From: CBDDBU01 sp965226045
GTDB taxonomy: Bacteria > Pseudomonadota > Alphaproteobacteria > VGEJ01
Direction of reading: 5' to 3'
DNA length: 64,000 nt
Assembly: GCA_965226045.1 (NCBI GenBank)
Contig: CBDDBU010000028.1
Location: 310,001-374,000, forward strand
The notes under the pieces are model-generated. The model ran no database searches. It had not been told where the DNA came from and was given only the letters and a program-made list of their open reading frames with translations. This document shows, piece after piece, positions 36,315 to 44,911 of the stretch. Made by a program: the position numbers and the translations under genes. How positions within the stretch are numbered: position 1 is the first letter of the stretch; each line of letters opens with the position of its first letter.

Positions 36315-37673
36315 ATGAGCAATTTCCGACCGGTCGACCGGGAGACGGGGTTTCTGCTGCCGCCGTCGGTGGAGGAATGGCTTCCCGAGCGGCATCTGGC
36401 GCGCTTCGTGGTCGAGGTGATCGAGCAGTTGGACCTCTCGGCGTTCGTGAAGGCCTATCGCGGCTCGGGCTCGGCGTCCTATCACCCGAGCATGCTGCTG
36501 GGGCTTCTGGTCTACGGCTACGCCACGGGGGTGTTTTCGAGCCGCAAGTTGGAGCGCGCGACCTATGATTCTGTCGCTTTCCGCTTCATCGCGGCCAACG
36601 ATCATCCCGACCACGATACCATCGCCGCGTTCCGGCGGCGTTTTCTCGACCGGATCGAAGGGCTGTTCGTCGAGGTGCTGCTGCTGGCCCGGGAAGCCGG
36701 GGTGCTGAAGCTCGGCACGGTGGCGCTGGACGGCACCAAGGTGCACGCCAACGCGAGCCGGCACAGCGCGCTGTCGTGGAAACACGCCTGCGAGCTCGAA
36801 GCCCGGTTGAAGGCCGAGGTGGCGGAGTTGATGGCGTTGGCGGAGGCGGCCGATGGGGCGGATGTGCCCGACGGGATGTCGGTGCCCGAGGAACTGGCCC
36901 GGCGCGAGGATCGTCTGGCCCGCATCGCCGAGGCTAAGGCGGTGATCGAGGCGCGGGCGCGCGAACGCCTTGAGCGGGAACGGGCCGAGTACGAGGCGAA
37001 GCTCGAGGCGCGCGCGGAGAAGGCCGAGAAGACGGGCCGCAAGCCGGGCGGCCGTCCACCCGAGCCGCCGGTGGCCGGGCCCGGGCCGAAGGACCAGGTC
37101 AATCTGACCGACGCGGACTCGCGCATCATGCCGGTGGCCGGCGGCGGCTTCGAACAGGCCTACAACGCCCAAGCCCTGGTGGCGGCCGACAGCCTGCTGG
37201 TGGTCACCAACGACGTGGTCCAGGCCCCCAACGACAAGCGGCAAATCGAGCCGGCGCTGGAAGCGCTCGCCCGCCTTCCCGAGGCGCTGGGCGCGCCCGA
37301 GACCCTGCTGGCGGACAGCGGCTACTTCAGCGAGGCCAACGTGAACGCCTGCGCCGAGGCCGAGATCGCGCCGTTGATCACGCCCGGCCGGGAACGCCAT
37401 CATCTCTCCTGGAAGGACCGCTTCGCCGGCGCGCCGCCGCCCCCGGAGAACCCGACGCCGCTGGAAGCGATGACACATCGACTGGCGACGCCCGAGGGCC
37501 GGCAACTCTACGCCCTGCGCAAGCAAACGCCGGAACCGGTGTTCGGCATCATCAAATCGGCCATGGGCTTCCGCCAGTTCTCGCTACGCGGCCTGGACAA
37601 GGTCACGGGCGAATGGAACCTGGTGACCCTGGCCTGGAACATAAAGAGAATGTTCACCTTGCAATACGCTTGA
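36315..37673 (+). CDS. IS1182-family transposase
   Basis: The intact 452 aa protein begins MSNFRPVDRETGFLLPPSVE, the standard IS1182 opening. 'LGLLVYGYATGVFSSRKLE' and 'DHDTIAAFRRRFL' are in the N-terminal domain. DDE positions are 'VALDGTKVHANASRHSALSW', 'LLADSGYFSEANV' and 'EPVFGIIKSAMGFRQFSLRG'. A long charged Glu/Arg/Ala segment (about residues 165-250) is inserted between the first two acidic residues. An alternative ATG at 36285 exists but adds non-family residues. It ends ...MFTLQYA inside the first unit of a 67 bp tandem repeat. Confidence 0.92.
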   Translation: MSNFRPVDRETGFLLPPSVEEWLPERHLARFVVEVIEQLDLSAFVKAYRGSGSASYHPSMLLGLLVYGYATGVFSSRKLERATYDSVAFRFIAANDHPDHDTIAAFRRRFLDRIEGLFVEVLLLAREAGVLKLGTVALDGTKVHANASRHSALSWKHACELEARLKAEVAELMALAEAADGADVPDGMSVPEELARREDRLARIAEAKAVIEARARERLERERAEYEAKLEARAEKAEKTGRKPGGRPPEPPVAGPGPKDQVNLTDADSRIMPVAGGGFEQAYNAQALVAADSLLVVTNDVVQAPNDKRQIEPALEALARLPEALGAPETLLADSGYFSEANVNACAEAEIAPLITPGRERHHLSWKDRFAGAPPPPENPTPLEAMTHRLATPEGRQLYALRKQTPEPVFGIIKSAMGFRQFSLRGLDKVTGEWNLVTLAWNIKRMFTLQYA

Positions 37674-37841
37674 GCAGGCGGCCGGACTCCGTACCTCGCG
37701 AAAAGGAATAAGAGTATGCTCGCCTTGCGGCACGCGCGAGCAAGCGAACGTACTTCGTGCCCTCACGAGAGGGCATAAGAGTATACTCACCCTGCGGTAC
37801 GCGCGGCCAAGCGACCGCACTCCGTGTCCTCACGAAAGGCG
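37641..37841 (+). repeat. 67 bp imperfect tandem repeat x3 at the IS1182 transposase 3' end
   Basis: Units begin at 37641, 37708 and 37775, each 67 bp. Each starts ATAARAGNATRYTC and ends in a CCTCRCGA-type motif. The first unit contains the last ten transposase codons and stop; the next two are non-coding relatives with many substitutions. This suggests an old triplication inside the IS. Confidence 0.8.
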
Positions 37842-38972
37842 CTCGATCCCATGACCTCTCCACATCGCGATCCGTCCACACCCATTCTCGCGGACCTCAG
37901 TCCGACAGGCTGCTAGTCGGAACTATAGATTTCGACCGGCGTGGCGAGACTCTCAAGGACGGCCGAATGCGACTCGCTGTGGCGACCGAGTTCGGCCCGG
38001 ATCTCAGCCATGTCGCTCACGTCGTAACCGTAGCCGACCAACCGATCAGCACGGCTGAGCAGCCGCTCGACGATGCGATAGGTGCGGCGCTCGCCATCGA
38101 CAACGAGGTTGCGAGTCTGGGTGCGCACGGCGTCGGCTTGGCGGGCGTCGCGGGCGAGCGCCAGCGCCGGGGCGCGCTCCGCCGAGGACGCTAGCTCGGG
38201 GAGCGGCGCCGGGACGTCGCGATCGATGTTCAGAAGATCCGCGTAAACCTGGTTGCACCACACCACCCGCAGACTCCCGTCGCGCAACCATATCGGACCA
38301 GGCGCGGCAACGACCAGGGCGCTCAGACGGTCTCGCTCCTCGGCGAAGCGCGCGGCGTCTTCGGCGATGCGGGCCCGCGCGCGAGATTCATCGGTGATAT
38401 CGCGGAACCACAGAACCTGGGCCTGAAGGCGACCCTCTCGATCCTTGGCGAGTTTACCTTCGACCACGAAGTGGCGGCCATCGTCGGTGGCGAGGACGCG
38501 GCTGAATTCGCTGCCGAGTTGGCGTAGCAGCGCGCCGTCGGCCAGGAGCGACTGGCGATCAGCCTCGACGAAGACGCTGGCGATATCATCCAGCGCGCCG
38601 ACTCTACGCGCCGGCAGGCCGAGCAGCCGCCCGAGCTCCGCCGAGGGCGCTGCGGCGCCCGTCCAACGGTCCTACACGAAATCAGCGCCCGCCGCGGTGT
38701 CGAGGATCAACTTGGTATGGTCAAGCTCGGCGGCGAGGCGCGTGCGCTGGGCCGCCAAGCGGGACCGGATCAGCAGACCAACCAGGAACACGACGATCAC
38801 GACGACGCCCAACATCGCGGCGATGGCCCCGGCACCTACATCGGCCGGCCCCAGCGAGGCCGCCTGGACCGGCGCGGGCGCCATCAAAACGAGGCCGATC
38901 GCCAGCGACAGGCCCGCCAGCCCCTGCCGGCATGTAACTGGTACCTGTATTGCCTTTACCTGAGTGCTCGCC

Positions 38973-39552
38973 GTGCGTGTCATAGGCCCCAGTCAACACG
39001 ACCAGAGTTTACGAATCGTTATCCCTAACGATCGTTAACCACATCGTGACCCCGTGGGCGGGCTCGGCGGCCCTACCAGTGGGCGCCGGCTCAGTAGCGG
39101 TAGTGGTCGGGCTTGTAGGGGCCTTCCTGCGACAGACCGCTGTAGGCGGCCTGTTCCACGGTCAAGGTCGTGAGTTTGACCCCCAGTTTGTCGAGGTGCA
39201 AGCGGGCGACACGCTCGTCGAGGTGTTTGGGCAAGACGTAGACCTTTTTCTCGTAAGCTAGATAATGTGCGTGTCATAGGCCCCAGTCAACACGACCAGA
39301 GTTTACGAATCGTTATCCCTAACGATCGTTAACCACATCGTGACCCCGTGGGCGGGCTCGGCGGCCCTACCAGTGGGCGCCGGCTCAGTAGCGGTAGTGG
39401 TCGGGCTTGTAGGGGCCTTCCTGCGACAGACCGCTGTAGGCGGCCTGTTCCACGGTCAAGGTCGTGAGTTTGACCCCCAGTTTGTCGAGGTGCAAGCGGG
39501 CGACACGCTCGTCGAGGTGTTTGGGCAAGACGTAGACCTTTTTCTCGTAAGC
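38973..39552. repeat. 286 bp direct duplication covering the ahcY tail
   Basis: 38973-39258 and 39267-39552 look identical. They are separated by eight bases (TAGATAAT). Each holds the first codons of the kinase gene, the kinase-ahcY intergenic region and the last ~55 codons of ahcY. The left copy of the ahcY end (39091-39258) is therefore an orphan fragment and the right one belongs to the real gene. Confidence 0.95.
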
Positions 39553-40680
39553 GCCGGTGTTTTGCCACAGCTCGATCTGCGCCAGTACCTGATTGGTGAA
39601 CGAGGCGCTCATCACGAAGCTCGGGTGTCCCGTGGCGCAGCCGAGGTTCACCAAGCGCCCTTCGGCCAGCACGATCAAACGCTTGCCGTCGGGAAATTCG
39701 ACCTCATGCACCTGCGGCTTGACCTCGTGCCAGGGATAGTTGTGCAACGCCTCGATCTGAATCTCTGAATCAAAGTGGCCGATGTTGCAGACGATGGCCC
39801 GGTCCTTCATCTGACGCATGTGTTCGACGGTGATGACGTCAATATTGCCGGTCGTGGTGACGAAGATATCGCCGAGCGCCGACGCGTCCTCCAGGGTGGT
39901 GACCTGGTATCCCTCCATCGCCGCCTGCAGGGCGCAGATCGGGTCGATCTCGGTGATCATGACCCGCGAGCCCTGGCCGCGCAGGCTCGCCGCCGAGCCC
40001 TTGCCGACATCGCCATAGCCGCACACCACGGCGATCTTGCCCGCCAGCATGACGTCGGTCGCCCGCTTGATGCCGTCGACCAGGCTTTCCCGGCAGCCAT
40101 AGAGGTTGTCGAACTTGGATTTGGTCACCGAGTCGTTGACGTTGATGGCCGGCGCCAGAAGGGACTTCGCTTTCTCCATCTCATAGAGGCGATGGACGCC
40201 GGTCGTCGTCTCCTCGCTCAAACCGCGCACGTCCGCCATCAGTTCGGGGTGGCTGTCGTGCATGACTTTGGTGAGGTCGCCGCCATCGTCGAGGATCAGG
40301 TTGGGCCGCCACCCGTTGGGTCCCTCTATAGTCTGATCGATGCACCACCAGAACTCTTCATCGCTCTCGCCTTTCCAGGCGAAGACCGGGACGTCGCGAG
40401 CGGCGACCGCGCTGGCGGCGTGATCCTGAGTCGAGAAGATATTGCACGAGCTCCAGCGCACATCGGCGCCGAGCTCGATCAGCGTCTCGATCAGGACGGC
40501 GGTCTGGATGGTCATGTGCAGACAGCCGACGATTCGAGCGCCGGAGAGCGGCTTCGATTCGCCATATTCCACGCGCAGCGCCATCAGTCCCGGCATCTCG
40601 GTCTCAGCGATGGCGATCTCGCGCCGTCCCCAATCGGCCAGATCCATGTCCCTGACCTTGAAATCGCTAAACGTCGTCAT
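39385..40680 (-). CDS. ahcY: S-adenosylhomocysteinase
   Basis: The 431 aa NAD-dependent hydrolase splits S-adenosylhomocysteine to adenosine and homocysteine, closing the methylation cycle. 'GARIVGCLHMTIQTAVLIET' and 'LGADVRWSSCNIFSTQDHAA' lie in the substrate domain. The NAD-binding motif is 'VVCGYGDVGKGSAASLRGQG' around residues 219-238, and the C-terminus 'GPYKPDHYRY' is conserved in the family. ATG 40680 follows GGAGCTC. Beyond its 3' end a second copy of its last ~55 codons lies 294 bp away. It follows the PTS cluster, as in many alphaproteobacteria. Confidence 0.96.
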   Translation of the reverse strand: MTTFSDFKVRDMDLADWGRREIAIAETEMPGLMALRVEYGESKPLSGARIVGCLHMTIQTAVLIETLIELGADVRWSSCNIFSTQDHAASAVAARDVPVFAWKGESDEEFWWCIDQTIEGPNGWRPNLILDDGGDLTKVMHDSHPELMADVRGLSEETTTGVHRLYEMEKAKSLLAPAINVNDSVTKSKFDNLYGCRESLVDGIKRATDVMLAGKIAVVCGYGDVGKGSAASLRGQGSRVMITEIDPICALQAAMEGYQVTTLEDASALGDIFVTTTGNIDVITVEHMRQMKDRAIVCNIGHFDSEIQIEALHNYPWHEVKPQVHEVEFPDGKRLIVLAEGRLVNLGCATGHPSFVMSASFTNQVLAQIELWQNTGAYEKKVYVLPKHLDERVARLHLDKLGVKLTTLTVEQAAYSGLSQEGPYKPDHYRY

Positions 40681-40849
40681 GCGAGCTCCTGTGGATGAAT
40701 CTGTTGGGTTGGGCGCCGCCGTCGCGCGGCGTCACTCGTGGCCCGCGTCGCTCATACCCCGGCAGCGCTGCTTATAGCAGTGACGCGTTAACGGAAACAG
40801 TCCAACTGCCTGCGCAGGCTCGGCCCCCGCGTCGGGAGAGGGCCCCGCG

Positions 40850-42631
40850 TCAGGAGAGGGCATTGAAGTCGTCGAGCAGGGCGGCGATGCGGCCACCATC
40901 GCTTTGCGCCAGCATGTGGTCGGCGCGCCGCGACGCCTCCGCGACGTCGAGGGCGCGCAATCGCTGCTTGACGCCCGGCAGGCCGGCCGGCGACATCGAG
41001 AGGTCGCGCGGCCCCAGACCCAGCAGCAGGGCCGTGCACTGCGGCTCGCCGGCCATCTCGCCGCACAGGTTGAGCGGCGTGTCGGCGAGCGCGGCGGCGT
41101 CTATCGTCGCCTTGATAAGGCGCAGCACCGCCGGGTGCAGCGGGTCGTACAGATGCGCCACCTGTTCGTCGCCGCGATCGGTCGCCAGTGTGTACATGGT
41201 GAGGTCGTTGGTGCCGATCGACAGGAAATCGGCGACGGCGGCGATGCTGTCGGCGGCGAGCGCCGCGCCCGGCACCTCGATCATGGCGCCCAGTTGGGGC
41301 GGCGGATCGGCGATCTTCACGCCCTGCCCGACCAGGCGGGCGGCGATCCGGAGCATGACCCGCCGCACCTGCCTGACCTCTCCCGCGGTCGTAATCAGCG
41401 GCAAGAGGATGCGAAGGTGGCCGTGAGCGCTCGCCCGCAGCATCGCCGTGATCTGGGTCGTCAGCAGATGATCGACCCGCAACGACAGCCGGATGGCGCG
41501 TAGACCCAGCGCCGGATTGGCCGAATCGGCGAAATGCTGGCCTAACTCTCCGCCGAGCTTGTCGCCACCGATGTCGAGTGTGCGGATGGTCACGGGCCGC
41601 TCGCCCATCGTCTCAACGATGGTGCGGAAGGCCTGATACTGCTCCTCTTCCGACGGCAGGTCGTCGCGGTTCATGAACAGGAACTCGCTGCGCAACAAAC
41701 CGATGCCCTCGGCGCCCACGGCATCCACCGTTTCCAGCTCAGCCGGCAGTTCCACGTTGGCCTGCAGCCTGATGGCGATCCCGTCGCGGGTAATCGCCGG
41801 CCGGTCCTTGAGGCTCTCCAGCGAACGTCGGCGGCGCCGGTTGGCGGTGCGGATGCGGCGATAGCCGGCCAGGGTCGCGTCAGCCGGGTTGATGATGATG
41901 CGGCCGTCGTCACCATCGATGATGACGGCGTCGCGCGCGCGGACAGCGCCATTGAGGCCGCTGGCGCCCAACACGGCGGGCAGGCCGAGCGAGCGCGCCA
42001 TGATGGCGGTGTGACTCTCCTGTCCGCCCAGAGTGGCGGCGAAGCCACGGATGATGGTCGGGTCCATAAGGGCGATGTCGGCCGGGGTGAGTTCATCGGC
42101 GAGGACGATCGAGCCCTTGGCGACCGAGGAGAACGCCCGATACGGCGTCTTCATGAGGTTGCGGATCAGACGCAGGCCGACATCGCGGATGTCCTCGATC
42201 CGCGCCGCGATATAGGGATCGGCGATCACCGCGAAATCCTCGCCGATCCCCTTCAGCTCGGCGCTGACGGCCGCCTCGGCATTGAAGCGCTGGTCTGCGA
42301 TGCGTGCCGACACCCCACGAATGAGCCGCGATCCCGAGAGCATCTGCAAGTGGGCGTCGATCAGATAGCTGAGGTCGCCAGCACGGGCGCCATGCAGTGT
42401 TTCGACCTCACTCACCAGGTTGCTCGCCTGGCGGCGCGAGGTCTCCACCGCGTCCGCGAAGCGCGCGAGCTCGCTCGCGACGGCGCTGGCCGCGATCCGG
42501 TATTGCGGCACCTCACCAATCGTCTGCTCGACAAGGTGGGCGGGGCCGATAGCGATGCCGCTGGAGACGGCGAGCCCACGAAAGCACTGCTCGCGCCTCG
42601 CGATCCCCTGGGCGATGGAACTAGCCCTCAT
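40850..42631 (-). CDS. ptsI: Phosphoenolpyruvate-protein phosphotransferase (enzyme I)
   Basis: The 593 aa protein takes phosphate from PEP and passes it to HPr. The phosphorylated histidine is H207 in 'GGQESHTAIMARSLGLPAVL'. PEP/metal-binding motifs are 'IGLLRSEFLFM', 'PVTIRTLDIGGDKLGGEL' and 'DFLSIGTNDLTMYTLATDR', and the active Cys lies in 'NLCGEMAGEP'. There is no N-terminal GAF domain, which the nitrogen-type PtsP of enterics has. In this genomic setting (HPr, mannose-type EIIA, HprK, no sugar EIIC) it nevertheless most likely serves regulation. It overlaps the HPr gene by 11 bases. Confidence 0.92.
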   Translation of the reverse strand: MRASSIAQGIARREQCFRGLAVSSGIAIGPAHLVEQTIGEVPQYRIAASAVASELARFADAVETSRRQASNLVSEVETLHGARAGDLSYLIDAHLQMLSGSRLIRGVSARIADQRFNAEAAVSAELKGIGEDFAVIADPYIAARIEDIRDVGLRLIRNLMKTPYRAFSSVAKGSIVLADELTPADIALMDPTIIRGFAATLGGQESHTAIMARSLGLPAVLGASGLNGAVRARDAVIIDGDDGRIIINPADATLAGYRRIRTANRRRRRSLESLKDRPAITRDGIAIRLQANVELPAELETVDAVGAEGIGLLRSEFLFMNRDDLPSEEEQYQAFRTIVETMGERPVTIRTLDIGGDKLGGELGQHFADSANPALGLRAIRLSLRVDHLLTTQITAMLRASAHGHLRILLPLITTAGEVRQVRRVMLRIAARLVGQGVKIADPPPQLGAMIEVPGAALAADSIAAVADFLSIGTNDLTMYTLATDRGDEQVAHLYDPLHPAVLRLIKATIDAAALADTPLNLCGEMAGEPQCTALLLGLGPRDLSMSPAGLPGVKQRLRALDVAEASRRADHMLAQSDGGRIAALLDDFNALS

Positions 42632-42926
42632 CGAACCGATTCTCGACTAGGGCCGCCAGCGCCTCGAGGGCGGCCGCCGCCTCGGCCCCACGGGCGCGGA
42701 TCTCCAACGACGTGCCGGGCGTGGCGGCCAACGCCAGCAGGCCCATGATGGAAGTCGCCACGACGGTTTCATCGTCCCGCGCCACGACGATGTCGGCATC
42801 GAAGCTTGAGGCGAGGCCGACGAACTTGGCCGCCGCGCGCGCGTGGAGACCGCGCGCATTGGCGATCACGACGGTGTGCCGCCATTCGGCGAGCCGTGCG
42901 GCATCGGGCGCCGGTCCGCCGCTCAC
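42621..42926 (-). CDS. ptsH: Phosphocarrier protein HPr
   Basis: The 101 aa protein has the phosphorylated His28 in 'NARGLHARAAAKFV' and the regulatory Ser59 in 'ATSIMGLLALAA'. It relays phosphate from enzyme I to the EIIA, and Ser59 is the target of HprK. The first ~15 residues (SGGPAPDAARLAEW) are an extension before the family's usual start. It overlaps the EIIA gene by four bases and enzyme I by 11, so all three are translated from one mRNA. Confidence 0.93.
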   Translation of the reverse strand: MSGGPAPDAARLAEWRHTVVIANARGLHARAAAKFVGLASSFDADIVVARDDETVVATSIMGLLALAATPGTSLEIRARGAEAAAALEALAALVENRFDEG

Positions 42927-43339
42927 GCGCCCTCGCTCGGCTTCACGGCCAGCACGCGCGAGGCCACCGAGATGTACTTGCGGCCGGCGTCCTGCGCCGC
43001 CGTGGCCGCCTCCTCGAGCGATGTCTCCGCGCGGACGCTGGCGAGTTTGATCAGCATCGGCAGATTGACGCCCGACACGACCTCGACCCGGGCCATCTCC
43101 ATGATCGAGATCGCGAGGTTGGACGGCGTGCCGCCGAACATGTCGGTCAGCATGATGACGCCGCCGCCCGTCTCGACCTGCGCGACCGCGTCAAGGAGGT
43201 CCTGGCGGCGCCGCTCAATGTCGTCGTCGGCGCCGATCGAGATGGCCCGAACCCCGGTCTGGGGCCCGACCACGTGTTCGGTCGCCGCGACCAGTTCCTC
43301 GGCCAACCGGCCGTGCGTAATGACAATGATCCCGATCAC
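42923..43339 (-). CDS. PTS mannose-type EIIA domain protein
   Basis: The 138 aa EIIA of the mannose (ManX) fold starts at GTG 43339, with VIGIIVITHGRLAEELVAA placing the phosphorylated His at residue 9. 'VIMLTDMFGGTPSNLAISIM' and 'VVSGVNLPMLIKL' are family motifs. No EIIB or EIIC genes are nearby, so it probably acts as a phosphorylation-state sensor. In other alphaproteobacteria such proteins feed into regulation by RapZ or ChvGI-type systems, which also flank it here. Confidence 0.88.
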   Translation of the reverse strand: MIGIIVITHGRLAEELVAATEHVVGPQTGVRAISIGADDDIERRRQDLLDAVAQVETGGGVIMLTDMFGGTPSNLAISIMEMARVEVVSGVNLPMLIKLASVRAETSLEEAATAAQDAGRKYISVASRVLAVKPSEGA

Positions 43340-43420
43340 CGCCCCACCCCCCCCCTCTCGCCTTGGGCGAGTGTAGCAGGACGCCAAATACTCCTGGGAA
43401 ACCACCCCTATGCTTCTGTC

Positions 43421-43481
43421 ATGCTCGCGCTTAGCGCGAGCATCCAGGCTGGCGATGGACCCTCGGGTCAAGCCCGAGGGT
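43421..43481. repeat. Double hairpin repeat between rapZ and the EIIA gene
   Basis: Two perfect stem-loops lie side by side. ATGCTCGCGC-TTA-GCGCGAGCAT (43421-43443) has a 10 bp stem. ACCCTCGGG-TCAAG-CCCGAGGGT (43459-43481) has a 9 bp stem. They sit in the 217 bp gap between two minus-strand genes and could stop rapZ transcription or belong to a dispersed palindromic family. The rest of the gap (43340-43556) shows no gene. Confidence 0.75.
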
Positions 43482-43556
43482 GACAAGGTTTTCCCCACCC
43501 TCGCTCATGATCGCGCCGTGTCGAAGCATGGCCGTAGCGAAGCCCACATGGCGCGA

Positions 43557-44447
43557 CTAGGGCGCCTGCGTGTCGATATCGCGGTGTCGAACTTCGGCGC
43601 GATGGCCAGCCTCGCGCACCAGCACGCCCAATCGCTCGGCGACCAGGACCGAACGATGGCGCCCGCCAGTACAGCCCACGGCGATCGTGAGGTAGGTCTT
43701 GCCCTCGCGCTCATAGTAGGGGAGCAGTTCGATGACCATCTCGGCCAGCCGCTCGAAGAACGGCGCAAAGGCGGAATCGGTCGCGACATAGGCAGCGACC
43801 GCCGCGTCACGTCCGGTCAGCGGCCGCAGTTTCTCTTCGTAATGCGGATTGGCGAGAAAGCGGACGTCGAACACCAGATCGGCCTCGCGCGGCAGACCAT
43901 GTCGAAACGCGAACGAGGTCACCGTGATGGAGAGCGCCGGCCCGGCATCGAGGTGAAAATGGCCGGTCAGGATACCGCGCAGATCGGGGATCGCGCTTTG
44001 GGTGGTGTCGATCACCAGGCCGGCGCGCGCGCGCAAGGGTCCGATCACCGCCCGTTCGCTGATGATTCCATCCATCAGCGGCCGGTCCTCCGCCAGCGGG
44101 TGGCGGCGCCGGGTCTCGGTGTAGCGCTTGGCTAACACATCGTCGTCGCAGTCGAGAAAAATCAGCCGCACATCGAGATCGTCGCGCGCGAGCAGCGGTT
44201 CAAGCCGCGCGAGAAATCGCGCGGCGGTGAAATCCCGGGTTCGGATGTCGATGTCGACCGCCAAGGCGTCGTGCCGAGATCGGCCGGCTCCGCCATCGGC
44301 CGGCACGAAGAGGCCGGCCAGCAACGACAAGGGAATGTTGCCAACCCCTTCGTAGCCAAGGTCCTCGAGTATCTTGATGGCCGTCGATTTGCCGGCTCCG
44401 GACATGCCGGTCAACAGCAGCACCCGCGTGCGCGGCGTCGGGCTCAT
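43557..44447 (-). CDS. rapZ: RapZ/YvcJ-family nucleotide-binding protein
   Basis: The 296 aa P-loop protein has 'LLLTGMSGAGKSTAIKILED' at about residues 10-29, 'IDIRTRDFTA', 'LRARAGLVIDTT' and the C-terminal 'IAVGCTGGRHRSVLVAE' (His/Arg-rich, the GlmZ- or ligand-binding domain). In E. coli RapZ controls GlmS synthesis through small RNAs; in alphaproteobacteria its role is unsettled, but it sits with hprK and PTS genes. It overlaps hprK by four bases (ATGA). Confidence 0.93.
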   Translation of the reverse strand: MSPTPRTRVLLLTGMSGAGKSTAIKILEDLGYEGVGNIPLSLLAGLFVPADGGAGRSRHDALAVDIDIRTRDFTAARFLARLEPLLARDDLDVRLIFLDCDDDVLAKRYTETRRRHPLAEDRPLMDGIISERAVIGPLRARAGLVIDTTQSAIPDLRGILTGHFHLDAGPALSITVTSFAFRHGLPREADLVFDVRFLANPHYEEKLRPLTGRDAAVAAYVATDSAFAPFFERLAEMVIELLPYYEREGKTYLTIAVGCTGGRHRSVLVAERLGVLVREAGHRAEVRHRDIDTQAP

Positions 44448-44878
44448 GCGGGCGCGCGGATGGGCGCCGGCGCGCGGGCGAGCGCGAGGCGGAGTTTGGC
44501 GGGTGTCGAGGCCTCGAACGGCGCCAGCGCGAGCACCGCGAGGACGACGCCCTCGTAGGTGCAGGTGGCTGGCTCGGGCAGGCGCGGAACCGCCGCGCCG
44601 ACAACCAGATCGACGACCATGACGAGCCGCGCCGTGCGCACGAAAGGGACGGTCAGGACGCCGATCCCGCGCACCTCGACCTTGCCGGCCAGGGCCGCCG
44701 GTGCGAACGCGTGGAGCTTGCCTCGGTCGCCGCGCAGCAACACCCGATCATCGGCGACCAGACGAGCGCCCTGCTCGATCAGCCGCAGCGCGAGAGCCGA
44801 TTTGTCGCTGCCGGGCGGTCCGCGCAGCAACAGCGCGTCCTCGCCGATCGCGACACAGGTGCCGTGTACCGCTTCCAT
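44444..44878 (-). CDS. hprK: HPr kinase/phosphorylase, short alphaproteobacterial form
   Basis: At 144 aa it has only the C-terminal kinase domain, as usual in alphaproteobacteria. It would phosphorylate HPr on Ser59 and remove that phosphate. The P-loop reads G20-PPGS-D25-K26-S27, with Asp where nearly all P-loops have Gly before the Lys-Ser. The downstream 'LVADDRVLLRG' and 'EVRGIGVLTVPFV' are family-like. The Gly-to-Asp change may weaken ATP binding. It lies between chvG and rapZ, which it overlaps. Confidence 0.88.
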   Translation of the reverse strand: MEAVHGTCVAIGEDALLLRGPPGSDKSALALRLIEQGARLVADDRVLLRGDRGKLHAFAPAALAGKVEVRGIGVLTVPFVRTARLVMVVDLVVGAAVPRLPEPATCTYEGVVLAVLALAPFEASTPAKLRLALARAPAPIRAPA

Positions 44879-44911
44879 GCGCGGCCAAGGTGCGCACTCC
44901 CTGGGTGCGAG

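Larger units (their letters stand above)
36235..37912 (+). mobile_element. IS1182-family element
   Basis: The 1678 bp element has inverted ends CAGCCTGTCGGACT (36235) and AGTCCGACAGGCTG (37912). It is flanked by a duplicated CTAG (36231-36234 and 37913-37916), the palindromic target preferred by IS1182. It encodes one intact transposase on the plus strand, opposite to the kinase it interrupts. About 240 bp of non-coding sequence follows the transposase, mostly two extra copies of a 67 bp repeat. Confidence 0.92.
34798..38983 (-). pseudogene. PAS-domain sensor histidine kinase, disrupted by IS1182
   Basis: The gene starts at ATG 38983 (MTRTASTQVKAIQVPVTCRQ) with two hydrophobic segments and a coiled coil. 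PAS domains follow ('GPIWLRDGSLRVVWCNQVYA', 'RLTFFNHAFAHLWRLDSAWL'), then the phosphoacceptor helix 'ALKWRFLANVSYELRTPLNT', where Tyr replaces the expected His, and a HATPase-like domain. Lesions are an amber codon at 38672-38674 (ADFV-stop-DRWTG), an amber codon within CTAG at the IS1182 site, the 1678 bp IS itself, and a frameshift near 36040. The motif 'NVSYELRTPLN' normally reads 'NVSHELRTPLN', so even the kinase core has lost its phosphorylation site. ATPase motif 'GTDAVDLRLSLARSFIELHG' is also degraded. Confidence 0.85.

Noticed and set aside
40681..40849. Possible S-adenosylhomocysteine riboswitch upstream of ahcY
   Set aside because: The leader on the minus strand contains CAGCGCTGCC but not the other conserved blocks and pseudoknot arms of the SAH riboswitch in the right order, so I could not support it.
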